Shown piece by piece: positions 51,067 to 59,824 of a stretch of DNA of 64,000 nucleotides; the stretch's first letter is position 1; each line of letters opens with the position of its first letter. The translations under genes were made by a program, and so were the position numbers. This DNA is from Bifidobacterium simiiventris. Lineage in GTDB: Bacteria; Actinomycetota; Actinomycetes; Actinomycetales; Bifidobacteriaceae. Under the pieces are notes generated by a model. The model was not told the DNA's origin and searched no databases. It saw only the letters and a program-made list of their open reading frames with translations. The DNA is taken from positions 124,001 to 188,000 of the forward strand of contig NZ_JAHBBG010000004.1 of NCBI RefSeq assembly GCF_019331715.1, given 5' to 3'.

Positions 51067-52167
51067 CTAGTCCCGGTCTGTTTCCTTGTCGTGCATGTAT
51101 TCCTTCCAACTGCGGCTGATGCGTATCCAGTCGTCGCGCATCTCCTTGAAGTTGTCTTTGAAGTCGTCGACGGCATCGTCCACGGAATCCTTGAGCACGT
51201 CCAGCAGCGAGTTGGTGGATTCTGGCACCTCGTCGCCGTGATCGGCCGCATCCTTGCGCAGCCTTTCGATGCGGCGGCGCAGTTCGTTGGCGTCCTCGGG
51301 ATCGATGTTAAGGCTTGCGGTGAGGCTCTGCCGGATCGTCTCGTAGTCGAGGTTCGCGAAGAACGTCAGCTGCTGCAGCCGCATGAACCCTTTGAGTTCC
51401 GGGTATCGGGCGAGGATGTAGTCCTCTCGGTCGTCGGCGGCCTTCATCCAGTCCCTGATGAGCTGCGTGTTCCATCCGCTGGTGATCGATCCCTTGCGAA
51501 GCCGGTAATGATAGAGCACTTCGGGAATGCGCACGATGCGATGCGACTCTCCGATGACGTTGCAGATGCGTGCCATGTCTTCGATCTTGCGTCCTACCGG
51601 GAAGGAGAACCCGTGATCCTTGTAGATGGACGCCGCAGCGAGGAACGACCAGAAGTACCCGTCGATCTCTGCCTTGACCTGCGCCTTGATGCCTTCCTCC
51701 GGGGTCATGACCATCACGGTGTCGAAGTCGTTGTGCTTGTAGTCCGATACCAGCGGCACGTCGTTCTCGGAGATCGTGTCGAATTGGAACATGACCAGAT
51801 CGGCGTCGTATTCACGCATGGTTGCCACTGCCCGTTCCACAAGGTTTGGCGCGACGGTATCATCCGAGTCCACGAAGTAGATGCAGTCGCCGGTGGACTG
51901 TTCAAGGCCGGCGTTGCGGGCGTCGGACAATCCACCGTTGGGTTTGTGAATGACTCGGATGCGGTTATCCTTCGAGGCCCATGCATCGCACATGGCCGGG
52001 CAATTATCCGGCGAACCGTCGTCGATGAGCAGGATCTCGAGATTGTGGTAGGTTTGCGCGACGATGCCGGCCACGCATTCGTCCAGATATCGCTCGACCT
52101 TGTATACAGGCACGATCACCGATACCAGCATGTCACCGTCCATCGTCTGCGTTGTCTGCATCGTCAT
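51067..52167 (-). CDS. Family 2 glycosyltransferase
   Basis: A 366-residue GT2 enzyme that transfers sugar from a nucleotide donor, usually to cell-surface polysaccharide. N-terminal GT-A fold: VSVIVPVYKVERYLDECVAG, LLIDDGSPDNC, GGLSDARNAGLE, and the metal motif FVDSDDTVAPN (DxDD). A helical C-terminal extension of about 120 residues is charged and lacks membrane helices. The ATG at 52165-52167 has GGAGCAGCAG upstream. Confidence 0.87.
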   Translation of the reverse strand: MTMQTTQTMDGDMLVSVIVPVYKVERYLDECVAGIVAQTYHNLEILLIDDGSPDNCPAMCDAWASKDNRIRVIHKPNGGLSDARNAGLEQSTGDCIYFVDSDDTVAPNLVERAVATMREYDADLVMFQFDTISENDVPLVSDYKHNDFDTVMVMTPEEGIKAQVKAEIDGYFWSFLAAASIYKDHGFSFPVGRKIEDMARICNVIGESHRIVRIPEVLYHYRLRKGSITSGWNTQLIRDWMKAADDREDYILARYPELKGFMRLQQLTFFANLDYETIRQSLTASLNIDPEDANELRRRIERLRKDAADHGDEVPESTNSLLDVLKDSVDDAVDDFKDNFKEMRDDWIRISRSWKEYMHDKETDRD

Positions 52168-52256
52168 CTGCTGCTCCGATCCCCTGCGGTAACGATGATT
52201 CCCACTATATCGCCGACGCCGTATCCGCATGGCACCGTCATCATGCGGATGCACAT

Positions 52257-52904
52257 CTACCAGATGCGAGGCCGCACCAACTTGTTGTCGGTCAGGAACG
52301 TGGCGACGTCACGCATCTCCTCCATGCAGATGCTGTGTGTCATGCCCGGATACACTCGCTCGGTAAGTGTGGTATGCGCCGAGTAGAAATCGGACATGGC
52401 CTGGATCTCACTTGGGGGAAAGATGTCATCCGCCGAGCCACGGCCATAGAACATCGCAGGCTTGAGCCGAGCCAGTTCATCGTCTCCCGCAAGCGGCGCA
52501 TGGGCGAGGAATCCGGAGAAGCTGACCGCTGCCGCATACCGTTGCGGATTGAGCCGCAGCATTTCTCCGGCAAGCAGACCACCTTGTGAGAAACCCATGA
52601 CCACGATGCTGCGGTCGTCGGCGATGTTCGCCGCCACCCAGCGGTCGATCGCCTCGCCTGCGGTTTTCGCCTGATCGTCCAATGACGCACCGGTCGGCAC
52701 GCCGTCGTAGTCCCATGTGCCGAACCATGTATAGCCCATGCCGTATGCGATCGGGGCACGCAGCGAGGCGTAGTCGGCGCCTTGCGCGCAGTAGGCAAGC
52801 AGGCTCGGCAGGTCATGCTCGTTGGAGCCCCAGCCGTGCAACAGCAGGAACACCGGTTCCGTGCCATTCGCGCTGATATGCGTCAACGCATGCGTAACAT
52901 CCAT
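52257..52904 (-). CDS. Alpha/beta hydrolase, carboxylesterase/phospholipase type
   Basis: A 215-residue small serine esterase of the YpfH/lysophospholipase-like group. Oxyanion-hole region LLLHGWGSNEHDL; nucleophile GFSQGG; Asp in RGSADDIFP; His in GMTHSICMEEM. No signal peptide. Start ATG at 52902-52904 has AAAGGTTCTGAC upstream. The substrate is unknown. Confidence 0.84.
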   Translation of the reverse strand: MDVTHALTHISANGTEPVFLLLHGWGSNEHDLPSLLAYCAQGADYASLRAPIAYGMGYTWFGTWDYDGVPTGASLDDQAKTAGEAIDRWVAANIADDRSIVVMGFSQGGLLAGEMLRLNPQRYAAAVSFSGFLAHAPLAGDDELARLKPAMFYGRGSADDIFPPSEIQAMSDFYSAHTTLTERVYPGMTHSICMEEMRDVATFLTDNKLVRPRIW

Positions 52905-52979
52905 GTCAGAACCTTTCCGATTATCCACATGACCCGTTCACACGTGTCACGTTCGGATAATCATGGCGAAATATGGATC

Positions 52980-53297
52980 CTATTTGTTCACACTGGTGGA
53001 GATCTGCTGCTCGACACGGTCGAACGCCTGTGCCAGCAGCAGATTGCCGGGAACCGTCGTCAACAGGAATGCGAGCACCGCGGCAATGACCGACGTGATG
53101 ATGCCTTTGATGAGCTTGACGACGATTTTGAACACGACATAGGCGATGGCCGCGCCGACCGCCACGGTGATCAGCGTCTGCACGGCGGACGGCAACGTGC
53201 CATACCACAATACGATGCGGTCGACGAACGACAGGTCAAGGTTGGAGAGATTGATATTGCTCAGGTCGATGTTGGACCAGTCTGCGACTGCTGTCAT
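52980..53297 (-). CDS. Small hydrophobic protein of unknown function
   Basis: A 105-residue protein with an N-terminal Asn/Leu/Ser-rich repeat (NIDLSNINLSNLDLS), then two hydrophobic segments (VQTLITVAVGAAIAYVVFKI and GIITSVIAAVLAFLLTTVP). The family is not recognised. ATG at 53295-53297 follows GAAAGGACATGCCG; an ATG six bases earlier is too close to that site. It sits between the hydrolase and S10 peptidase genes on the same strand. Confidence 0.65.
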   Translation of the reverse strand: MTAVADWSNIDLSNINLSNLDLSFVDRIVLWYGTLPSAVQTLITVAVGAAIAYVVFKIVVKLIKGIITSVIAAVLAFLLTTVPGNLLLAQAFDRVEQQISTSVNK

Positions 53298-53318
53298 CGG
53301 CATGTCCTTTCAACAATG

Positions 53319-53349
53319 GCGGGATGGACGTTCCGACGGCCCATCCCGC
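53319..53349 (-). terminator. Hairpin after the S10 peptidase gene
   Basis: Perfect 9-bp stem GCGGGATGG (53319-53327) with CCATCCCGC (53341-53349), 13-base loop. No T run; probable terminator. Confidence 0.55.
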
Positions 53350-53360
53350 TCACGCGGTCA

Positions 53361-54950
53361 TTACAGGTCGGTCTCGGCACCCGGCAATGCGGGACGCTCG
53401 TTCAGCGTAGGCAGGTCGGACGCGTCCGCACTGTAGAACCGCTTGAGATCGGCTGTGAATTTGGCGAGGCTCTTCTCGGACGAGTACAGCATGTGCCCGG
53501 CCGGATAGTAGGTGAACGCCACGTTGGAGCGCAACGGCTTTGGAAGCCCCAGATGATCGATGTCGTATTCGGTCTGGAAGAATGGCGTGCACAGGTCGTA
53601 GATGCCGTTGCCGATCAACACCTTGAGCGTCGGCTGGTGGGCGATCGCCGCGGCCAGATCGGGCACGACGTTCGGGAACGGGATCTTTGCGCCCCATGCG
53701 GACTTTGTCATGTCCGGCTGCTCATGCCACCATGTCCATCCCTTACCGGGTTCGGTGGCGCTCCAGTCGAAGTCGGCGAAGCCTCGACGCTCCGGGACGC
53801 GGTCCCATCCAAGTTCGTCGCGCAGGTACGCGTTGCACAGGCTGGAGTATGCCGGGTCAAGGAAGGCATCGTCCACCACGAACGTCTCCTCGTCGTTCAT
53901 GCGGTCAAGATCGTAGCCGGCGACACGGCCGTCGTAACGTCCGACGATCCTGTCTTCATCTCGCAGCAGCGCCTTGCGGAATCGCATGTCGACCACGCGC
54001 AGGTCGGAATCATAGACATACTGTTCGCTCAGGCCCGTCAGTTCGGCATAGCGTGCGGCGACCTTGTGCTTGGTGTCATCATCAAGCGATGATCCGGCCG
54101 CGAGCGCGAGGCGCAACGGCCCGTTCGCGAATGCGCGTGCGGCTTGGAGGTGATCGGCTATCTCGGTATCGGATGCCGCACGCCCGTGGTATTTCGCCAC
54201 GGATGCGAAGGTCGGGAAGTAGCCGATGTAGAACTGGTCGGACGTGTCGAGCGTGAACGCGTAGTCGAGGATGTTGGAGATGAGCACGACGCCGTTGAGT
54301 GCCACGCCATCCTGTTGCAGACGATAGGTCAACGCCGCGCCGCGCGTGGTGCCGTAGGATTCGCCGAGCACGTACTTGGGCGAGTTCCAACGGTGGTATT
54401 TGGACAGGTATGCGCGGATGAACGCGCTGAATCCCGCCACATCGCCGTCCACCGACCACAACTCGGCCTTGGCGGCGTCGAGGATCTCGGAGAAGCCGGC
54501 ACCGGCCGCGTCGATGAACACGAGGTCGGATGCGGGCAGCAGCGTATGCGCATTGTCGGTCAGGTGGTATGGGGCCGCCGGCACCGGGGCCGCATCCGGC
54601 ACGTCGATGCGCTTGGGCGCGATGGAGCCCATGAGCAGGAATGTGGTGGACGAGCCGGGGCCTCCGTTGAAGATGAACGTGACCGGACGGTCCGTATCCA
54701 CGTTGCCGTCGCCGTCGATGAGGTTGAATGCGGTGAAGAAGATGCTTGCGGCCGGCTTGACCTTGGCAGTGTCGATGTTGATGGTGCCTACGGTGGCCGT
54801 ATAGGTCAGGTGTTCGCCGTCGATCACGATCGCGTGCCGGGTGGTCTTCTCATACGGTTCCGGCAGTTTCTTGCCGTCACGTTGCGTCGCCGGTGCCGTT
54901 GCGCTCTCCCCCGTCGCCTGCTTGTCCTGCGTCTTGTTGTCGTCACTCAT
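53361..54950 (-). CDS. S10-family serine carboxypeptidase-like protein
   Basis: A 529-residue alpha/beta hydrolase of peptidase family S10: oxyanion NGGPGSSTTFLLMG, VFIDAAGAGFSE, nucleophile GESYGTTRG, Asp region VLIGNGIYDLCTPF, His in YYPAGHMLY. The polar N-terminus has no signal peptide, so unlike eukaryotic S10 enzymes it appears cytosolic. The ATG at 54948-54950 gives MSDDNKTQ; GTG at 54962 is closer to AAAGG. Substrate unknown. Confidence 0.85.
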   Translation of the reverse strand: MSDDNKTQDKQATGESATAPATQRDGKKLPEPYEKTTRHAIVIDGEHLTYTATVGTINIDTAKVKPAASIFFTAFNLIDGDGNVDTDRPVTFIFNGGPGSSTTFLLMGSIAPKRIDVPDAAPVPAAPYHLTDNAHTLLPASDLVFIDAAGAGFSEILDAAKAELWSVDGDVAGFSAFIRAYLSKYHRWNSPKYVLGESYGTTRGAALTYRLQQDGVALNGVVLISNILDYAFTLDTSDQFYIGYFPTFASVAKYHGRAASDTEIADHLQAARAFANGPLRLALAAGSSLDDDTKHKVAARYAELTGLSEQYVYDSDLRVVDMRFRKALLRDEDRIVGRYDGRVAGYDLDRMNDEETFVVDDAFLDPAYSSLCNAYLRDELGWDRVPERRGFADFDWSATEPGKGWTWWHEQPDMTKSAWGAKIPFPNVVPDLAAAIAHQPTLKVLIGNGIYDLCTPFFQTEYDIDHLGLPKPLRSNVAFTYYPAGHMLYSSEKSLAKFTADLKRFYSADASDLPTLNERPALPGAETDL

Positions 54951-55044
54951 GGCGATCACCAACCTTTCGAGAATCGTTCCATCACTGTATCAAACAGATC
55001 GAACAAATGTTCTATGGCATGTCGTCCGGCGTCACCCAACGGCC

Positions 55045-55530
55045 CTACGCCTTGTGCGGCATATCGACATCAGTGTCGATCACGATCGTCACCGGACCGT
55101 CATTGACCAAGCCGACACGCATATGCGCGCCGAACCGCCCCTCGCGCACCGGCACTCCCCCGGAACGCAGCGCGTCGTTGAAATCGCGCCAGACCAGCTC
55201 GGCATGAACCGGCTCGCCGGCCTTCACGAAACTCGGACGGTTGCCCTTGTGCACGTCGGCGAACAACGTGAACTGCGAGATCGACAGGATCTCTCCGCCG
55301 ACGTCCTGGATGGATCGGTTCATCTTGCCTTGCTCATCCTCGAACACGCGCAGGTTGAGGATCTTGTGCGCGAGCCACGCGACTTCCGGCTCGCCGTCCG
55401 CGTCGGACACACCGACCAATAGCATGTAGCCAGGGCCGATCTGCTGCGGCTCGAACGTGGGATCGACCGTTCCCAGCTCGTTCAATACATCGACGCCGGC
55501 CTGTGAGACTCGTTGCAATACGATACGCAT
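55045..55530 (-). CDS. dtd: D-aminoacyl-tRNA deacylase
   Basis: Removes D-amino acids (and glycine) wrongly attached to tRNA. The 161-residue protein begins MRIVLQRVSQAGV and contains the two active-site motifs SQFTLFAD and NDGPVTIVIDT. It is about ten residues longer than the common 145-150, because of an insertion after VDVLNELG. Start ATG at 55528-55530. Confidence 0.93.
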   Translation of the reverse strand: MRIVLQRVSQAGVDVLNELGTVDPTFEPQQIGPGYMLLVGVSDADGEPEVAWLAHKILNLRVFEDEQGKMNRSIQDVGGEILSISQFTLFADVHKGNRPSFVKAGEPVHAELVWRDFNDALRSGGVPVREGRFGAHMRVGLVNDGPVTIVIDTDVDMPHKA

Positions 55531-55610
55531 GCAGCCGATTATGCCACGACACAGGTGGATGACGCCGCATTTCGTTTGCGCCCGAACGGACGCATACAGC
55601 CGGTATGCAA

Positions 55611-55650
55611 CGAAAAGGCCGCGGCGAAACTCGATCGCTTCGCCGCGGCC
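55611..55650 (-). terminator. Rho-independent terminator of the MFS gene
   Basis: On the minus strand: 12-bp perfect stem (55639-55650 with 55617-55628), 10-base loop, then TTTT. Confidence 0.88.
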
Positions 55651-55676
55651 AGCCGTCACACGTGCAGGTTTTACGC

Positions 55677-56996
55677 CTACTTGACCTTCCGGATGCAGAA
55701 GAACAGGCACGCGCCCAGCAGCGAGATCACGAACGACGCCGGGAACACGGCGCGGTAGGTGCCGAACAGCGTGATGATGCCGCCGGCGATCGCGGTGCCG
55801 ATGATCTGCGAAAGCGTGTTCGCGAAATTGATGATGCCGAGATCCTTGCCCGCAGTGTCCTTGTTCGGCAGCACGGCGAGGTTGAGGGCGCCGTCGATGG
55901 AGTTGTAGACGCCGTTCGCCACGCCGGTGATCACGCCGAACGCGTACATGGCCCACGCCTGCGGCCAGATGAACGGGAAGATCGCGGCGATGCCGATGAA
56001 GATGACGGAGATCGCGACCGGGGCCTTGAGCCGACCGAACTTGTCGGCGAGCGGGCCGGCGATGACGCCGAAGATGATGCCGGTGAACATGGAGATGGAG
56101 GTCATGGTGGCGACCGCGATCTTGGTGGCGTCGACGCTCAGGTGGATGTAGTCGGTGAAAATGTACAGCTGGTACAGGCTCACGCAGGTGCCGCCGACGA
56201 CCATGAGCAGCTTGCCGCCGAGCGCGAGGTAGTAGTCGCGCGCGCCGTGGACGGGCAGGAAGAAGTGGCTGAGCAGGCTGCCGGCGTCGAAGCGGACGCG
56301 CGGTTCGTCAAGGTTGGACTGCTCGTTCATGAGCAGCACGTGGACGAGTCCGAGCACGAGCGAAATGCCGGCGAGCAGGTACATGCCTGCCTGCGGGTTG
56401 CCGAGGAACTGCGAGGCGATGATGGTGATGATCTGGCAGCAGGTCCAGCCGACACCCCAGCACATGGATGCGGTGCCGCGCCAGCGCGGCGCGATGCGGT
56501 CGGACTGCTGGGCGACCATCGCCGCGGCGATGGCGTTCTCCGCGACCGCGACGACGACCCAGCCGGCGATGATCGCGCCGATCGAGATCACGTTGGCGAT
56601 GACGACGAACATGAGCGCCTGGATGATCAGGCCGCCGACGATGTACGGCTTGCGCTTGCCCCAGCGGGTGCGGGTGACGTCGGAGAGCGCGCCGAACACG
56701 AAGTTGGCGATCAGGCCGGCGAGCGACACGAACGACGACATCAGGGCGACGGCCGCGACCTTGCCGGCCGGGTCGAGATTGCTGAAGATCTGCGGGGTGA
56801 GGATGTTGCGGCCGGCACCCACCGGCCCCATCCAGGTCAGTGGCCCAAAGAACAGGCCTGCGCATAGGAGATACGGCAGTTTCGGCTGCTGCTCGTTGGA
56901 TACGCTGGAGCCGCCGGGTTGCGGAGTCGGGGTATTATGCACGGCCGTTTGCTTACGGCCGGTCTGGCTTTGCTGTGGCATGCTGATCGACGTCAT
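55677..56996 (-). CDS. MFS transporter, possibly sugar-type
   Basis: A 439-residue carrier with 12 predicted membrane helices and a 40-residue polar N-terminus. The loop GALSDVTRTRWGKRKPYIVGG is the motif A position and its RTRWGKRKPYI is typical of sugar/glycoside MFS carriers. It is the gene downstream of the TetR gene at 57.1-57.8 kb, on the same strand. ATG at 56994-56996 has AGAGAGGAACCGAA upstream. The substrate is unknown. Confidence 0.82.
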   Translation of the reverse strand: MTSISMPQQSQTGRKQTAVHNTPTPQPGGSSVSNEQQPKLPYLLCAGLFFGPLTWMGPVGAGRNILTPQIFSNLDPAGKVAAVALMSSFVSLAGLIANFVFGALSDVTRTRWGKRKPYIVGGLIIQALMFVVIANVISIGAIIAGWVVVAVAENAIAAAMVAQQSDRIAPRWRGTASMCWGVGWTCCQIITIIASQFLGNPQAGMYLLAGISLVLGLVHVLLMNEQSNLDEPRVRFDAGSLLSHFFLPVHGARDYYLALGGKLLMVVGGTCVSLYQLYIFTDYIHLSVDATKIAVATMTSISMFTGIIFGVIAGPLADKFGRLKAPVAISVIFIGIAAIFPFIWPQAWAMYAFGVITGVANGVYNSIDGALNLAVLPNKDTAGKDLGIINFANTLSQIIGTAIAGGIITLFGTYRAVFPASFVISLLGACLFFCIRKVK

Positions 56997-57022
56997 TTCG
57001 GTTCCTCTCTTTTCCGTCATGG

Positions 57023-57043
57023 GATCATCCGCCAAGGATGATC
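57023..57043. promoter_or_regulatory. Palindrome in the MFS leader
   Basis: Eight-base perfect arms GATCATCC and GGATGATC around GCCAA, 27 bp before the MFS start codon. It may be an operator or an mRNA hairpin. Confidence 0.5.
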
Positions 57044-57120
57044 GTCGTCGATGAAAACGGCAGCCACGATACTCCCCTTTGCGGATTATCGTTAACCTTC
57101 CTGCGTGTCGCGGCCCAACC

Positions 57121-57765
57121 TCACCTCGCTGTATCCGTCGGCGCACCCCCGCCGGCGCCGGCCCTCGCCCGGCGCTCGTAATAGTCGACGAGCGGGAGGA
57201 ACAGCTCGTCGACGGTGGCGACGATGTCCGCTTCGGACAGGGGACGCATGTCGCGCAGGATGATCGCGCGACCGAGCTCCCCCGGCATGCGCAGAAGCGA
57301 TTCCGGCAGTTCGCAGGTAATGCCCCCTCGCTCCCGCGCCGCATCGATGGCCATCATGATGCTGGGTCGGTCACTCATCATCGTACGTTCATACAGTTCG
57401 TGTGCACTCACTCCCAGCCAGTCGGCGTAGACGCCGAATTTGGCGAGCACCATCACCGCGTCGGACTGTTTGCGGTTGAGCTGCAGGAGAATGGAGATGA
57501 CGTCGCCTCTGAGCGTGCCGGTGTCCGGCTGTTCGAGGGCGGCGCGTCCGCGGTGCCATCTTACGGCGGCCACGAACAGGTCCGTGCGGTTCGCCCATCG
57601 TCGGTAGAGCACCGGTTTGCTGGTATGCGCCCTGGCGGCCACATTGTCGAAGGTGAACTCTTCGGCGCCGCACGTGGACAGTTGTTCCCACGCGGCATCC
57701 AGAATGGCCGTTTCCAGGGCTTCGCCTCGCCGGCGCGTCCGCTTCGGCGCGATATTCTCTTCCAT
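57121..57765 (-). CDS. TetR-family repressor
   Basis: A 214-residue regulator. The N-terminal HTH is ALETAILDAAWEQLSTCGAE followed by FTFDNVAARAHTSKPVLYRR; the ligand-binding C-terminal half is diverged. ATG at 57763-57765 has GGAGATGAGTAC upstream. It is divergent from a 504-residue DHA2-type MFS pump and lies upstream of another MFS gene; two 22-bp operator-like palindromes fill the divergent gap. Confidence 0.9.
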   Translation of the reverse strand: MEENIAPKRTRRRGEALETAILDAAWEQLSTCGAEEFTFDNVAARAHTSKPVLYRRWANRTDLFVAAVRWHRGRAALEQPDTGTLRGDVISILLQLNRKQSDAVMVLAKFGVYADWLGVSAHELYERTMMSDRPSIMMAIDAARERGGITCELPESLLRMPGELGRAIILRDMRPLSEADIVATVDELFLPLVDYYERRARAGAGGGAPTDTAR

Positions 57766-57824
57766 GTACTCATCTCCATACGCGGCATGGCGCACCGCCG
57801 TCAGCGATCGCTCACTCTCCTCTA

Positions 57825-57899
57825 TAAGATACCATGGCGTTTCTTACTTACGGTTGCCTATAATCAGATGCTGCATATAAGAAACTTATTCGTATCTTA
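57825..57899. promoter_or_regulatory. Two matched TetR-type operators between tetR and the MFS pump
   Basis: Site 1 (57825-57846) is TAAGATAC-N6-GTTTCTTA; site 2 (57878-57899) is TAAGAAAC-N6-GTATCTTA, i.e. the same arms read from the other strand. Centres are 53 bp apart, close to five turns. Consensus TAAGAWAC-N6-GTWTCTTA. Confidence 0.75.
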
Positions 57900-57909
57900 A
57901 AGAGGTTGG

Positions 57910-59424
57910 ATGATGGAAAACGCACGAGGAAAGGATACGAGACGCTCCCTGATTTGCTTGTGCGCGGCCGAGCTGGTGATGATGATCAACACCACGGCGT
58001 TCAACGTGGCGCTGCCGGACATCGCCGAATCGCTCGGCGCGGGCATGGCGGAACAACAGTGGATCGTGTCCAGCTACAATCTCGTATTCGCGGCCGTGGT
58101 GCTGCTGGCCGGATTCCTCGGCGATAGGATCGGCCATCTACGAACCATGCTTGCCGGATTGAGCATGTTCGTCGTCGCATCCGCAATCGGCTTCATGGCC
58201 GGGAACGTACCGGCACTGCTCGTCTCGCGGTCGATCATGGGCGCCGGCGCGGGCGTGGTCATTCCGATGGGGCAGGCGCTGCTCGGCATCCTGTTCCGGA
58301 GTTCCGAATTGTCCCGCGCCATGACCGCATGGGCGATAGCCGGCACGCTGGGCGTTCCGTTCGGTCCGCTCGTCGGCGGAGCGCTTACCGCCGCAATGGG
58401 CTGGCGCGGCATCTTCGGGTTCGATGGCGTGGTGTTTCTCGTCGTGATCGCGGTTATCCGCATGTACGTTCCGCGGACGAACGCATCGCACGAATCCCGG
58501 TCGCTGCGTATGCCGTGGATGTCGGTCGCGATGATGTTCGCCGGATTCACCCTGTTTTCGACCGGTCTGGTCAATGCACAGCACGGTATCCTGTCCGCAA
58601 ACGCTTGGATTCCGATGACGGTCGGCGTTGTGTTGATCGCGGGATTCGTGCTGCATGACCGCGCCTCTCATAATCCGCTGATGGAACTCGACCTGATGAA
58701 GGACCCGTCGTTCGCGGCCTGCGCCCCGGCGTTGATGATGCTGAACTTCTCGATGTACGGCATCATCTTCATCATGCCCGCTTACTTGGAGACGGTGCTG
58801 CGTCACGGCGCGCTGATCGGCGGCATGCTGCTGATGCCGTTGGTCGTCGCATCCATCGCGGGGTCGCGGATGAACGACTGGATCGTCTCCCGGATCGGCT
58901 CGCGCGGCACAAGCCTGCTGTCCTTGGGATGCCTGGCCGCCGGCATGCTGACGATCGGCGTTGCCATGAGATGGCCAGACGGGGCGCTACAGCAGACGAC
59001 GATGCTGATGGGCCAGATCATGGCCGGTCTCGGATTGGGAGCGGGCCAGCCAGCAATGCTGACATGGGCCATGGGCCGGGTGCCGGTCGAGCGATCCGGC
59101 GCCGGCTCCAGCCTGCTGACCGTGTTCCGTCAGTTCGGATCCATCATCGGCGTGGGCATCTTCGGCAGCATACAGAGCGGACTGTATGCGGAGAAATTCC
59201 ACGATCTCGCACAGCCAGCCGGGCTGAACGCGCAATCGGCCGGTTCCGTGATGCTGGATTTCCAGCAGGCGACTGAATTTGCGGACACGACAGGAAACCT
59301 GATACGACAGATCGCCTCCCGCGCCTACGAATCCGCGATGACCGGCAGTTTCGCCTCGGCCGCCGCGGTCATTCTCATCACCCTAGGAATCGTCGCGCTG
59401 ATATCCCGCACAACGACGAGGTGA
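57910..59424 (+). CDS. DHA2-type MFS multidrug exporter
   Basis: A 504-residue carrier with about 14 predicted membrane helices, the DHA2 (EmrB/QacA) number. Motif A-like FLGDRIGHLRTM, motif C-like AIAGTLGVPFGPLVGGALTA, and QWIVSSYNLVFA are typical. Preceded by an AAAGAGG ribosome-binding site; ATG at 57910 or 57913. It is divergent from a TetR gene and downstream of its palindromes, so efflux is probably ligand-inducible. Confidence 0.9.
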   Translation: MMENARGKDTRRSLICLCAAELVMMINTTAFNVALPDIAESLGAGMAEQQWIVSSYNLVFAAVVLLAGFLGDRIGHLRTMLAGLSMFVVASAIGFMAGNVPALLVSRSIMGAGAGVVIPMGQALLGILFRSSELSRAMTAWAIAGTLGVPFGPLVGGALTAAMGWRGIFGFDGVVFLVVIAVIRMYVPRTNASHESRSLRMPWMSVAMMFAGFTLFSTGLVNAQHGILSANAWIPMTVGVVLIAGFVLHDRASHNPLMELDLMKDPSFAACAPALMMLNFSMYGIIFIMPAYLETVLRHGALIGGMLLMPLVVASIAGSRMNDWIVSRIGSRGTSLLSLGCLAAGMLTIGVAMRWPDGALQQTTMLMGQIMAGLGLGAGQPAMLTWAMGRVPVERSGAGSSLLTVFRQFGSIIGVGIFGSIQSGLYAEKFHDLAQPAGLNAQSAGSVMLDFQQATEFADTTGNLIRQIASRAYESAMTGSFASAAAVILITLGIVALISRTTTR

Positions 59425-59766
59425 GTATCGGAAAACCGCGTGGACGTACACAATGGAAACCCCATCCCCACGGAAGGCAGTGACGCGCCGCCGTTTCTTA
59501 CCCACTCGGGGTGCGCGGCGCTACTCGACGATCACTTCTTGGAAATGTTGAGTTTGGACTCAACTGACTTGCCGTACCGCGACAGCCGTCCACTCCCTCA
59601 CACTTGCGCAGTCGACGGATAGTCATTCAGACAGTGAAATCGTCATTCCAAAAGTCATGTATCTGTCCTCAGACACATTGAATTGAAGCTCGATGTTTGT
59701 CGGTCTTTTTTCATCCCGCAATGTTGTGAATATTCAAGCACAGCGCGTGATAGTCTATTCGACCAT
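59425..59766. other. AT-richer intergenic gap, no gene supported
   Basis: About 340 bp of lower GC than flanking DNA. A 60-codon frame (59440-59622) lacks a ribosome-binding site and family resemblance. Apart from the promoter at its right end I see no structure. Confidence 0.5.
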
Positions 59767-59795
59767 TTGACAGACCGACCGACGGTCTGTATGCT
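59767..59795 (+). promoter_or_regulatory. TetR gene promoter with operator in its spacer
   Basis: -35 TTGACA (59767-59772), 17-base spacer, -10 TATGCT (59790-59795). The palindrome CAGACCGACCGACGGTCTG (59771-59789) occupies the spacer, so a bound repressor would block RNA polymerase directly. Confidence 0.85.
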
Positions 59796-59824
59796 CTGGG
59801 AAAGCGAAAGGAAAGGAGGAAGTC

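Noticed and set aside
59440..59622. 60-codon plus-strand frame in the gap between MFS pump and TetR gene
   Set aside because: No ribosome-binding site, no recognisable motif, and composition unlike neighbouring genes.
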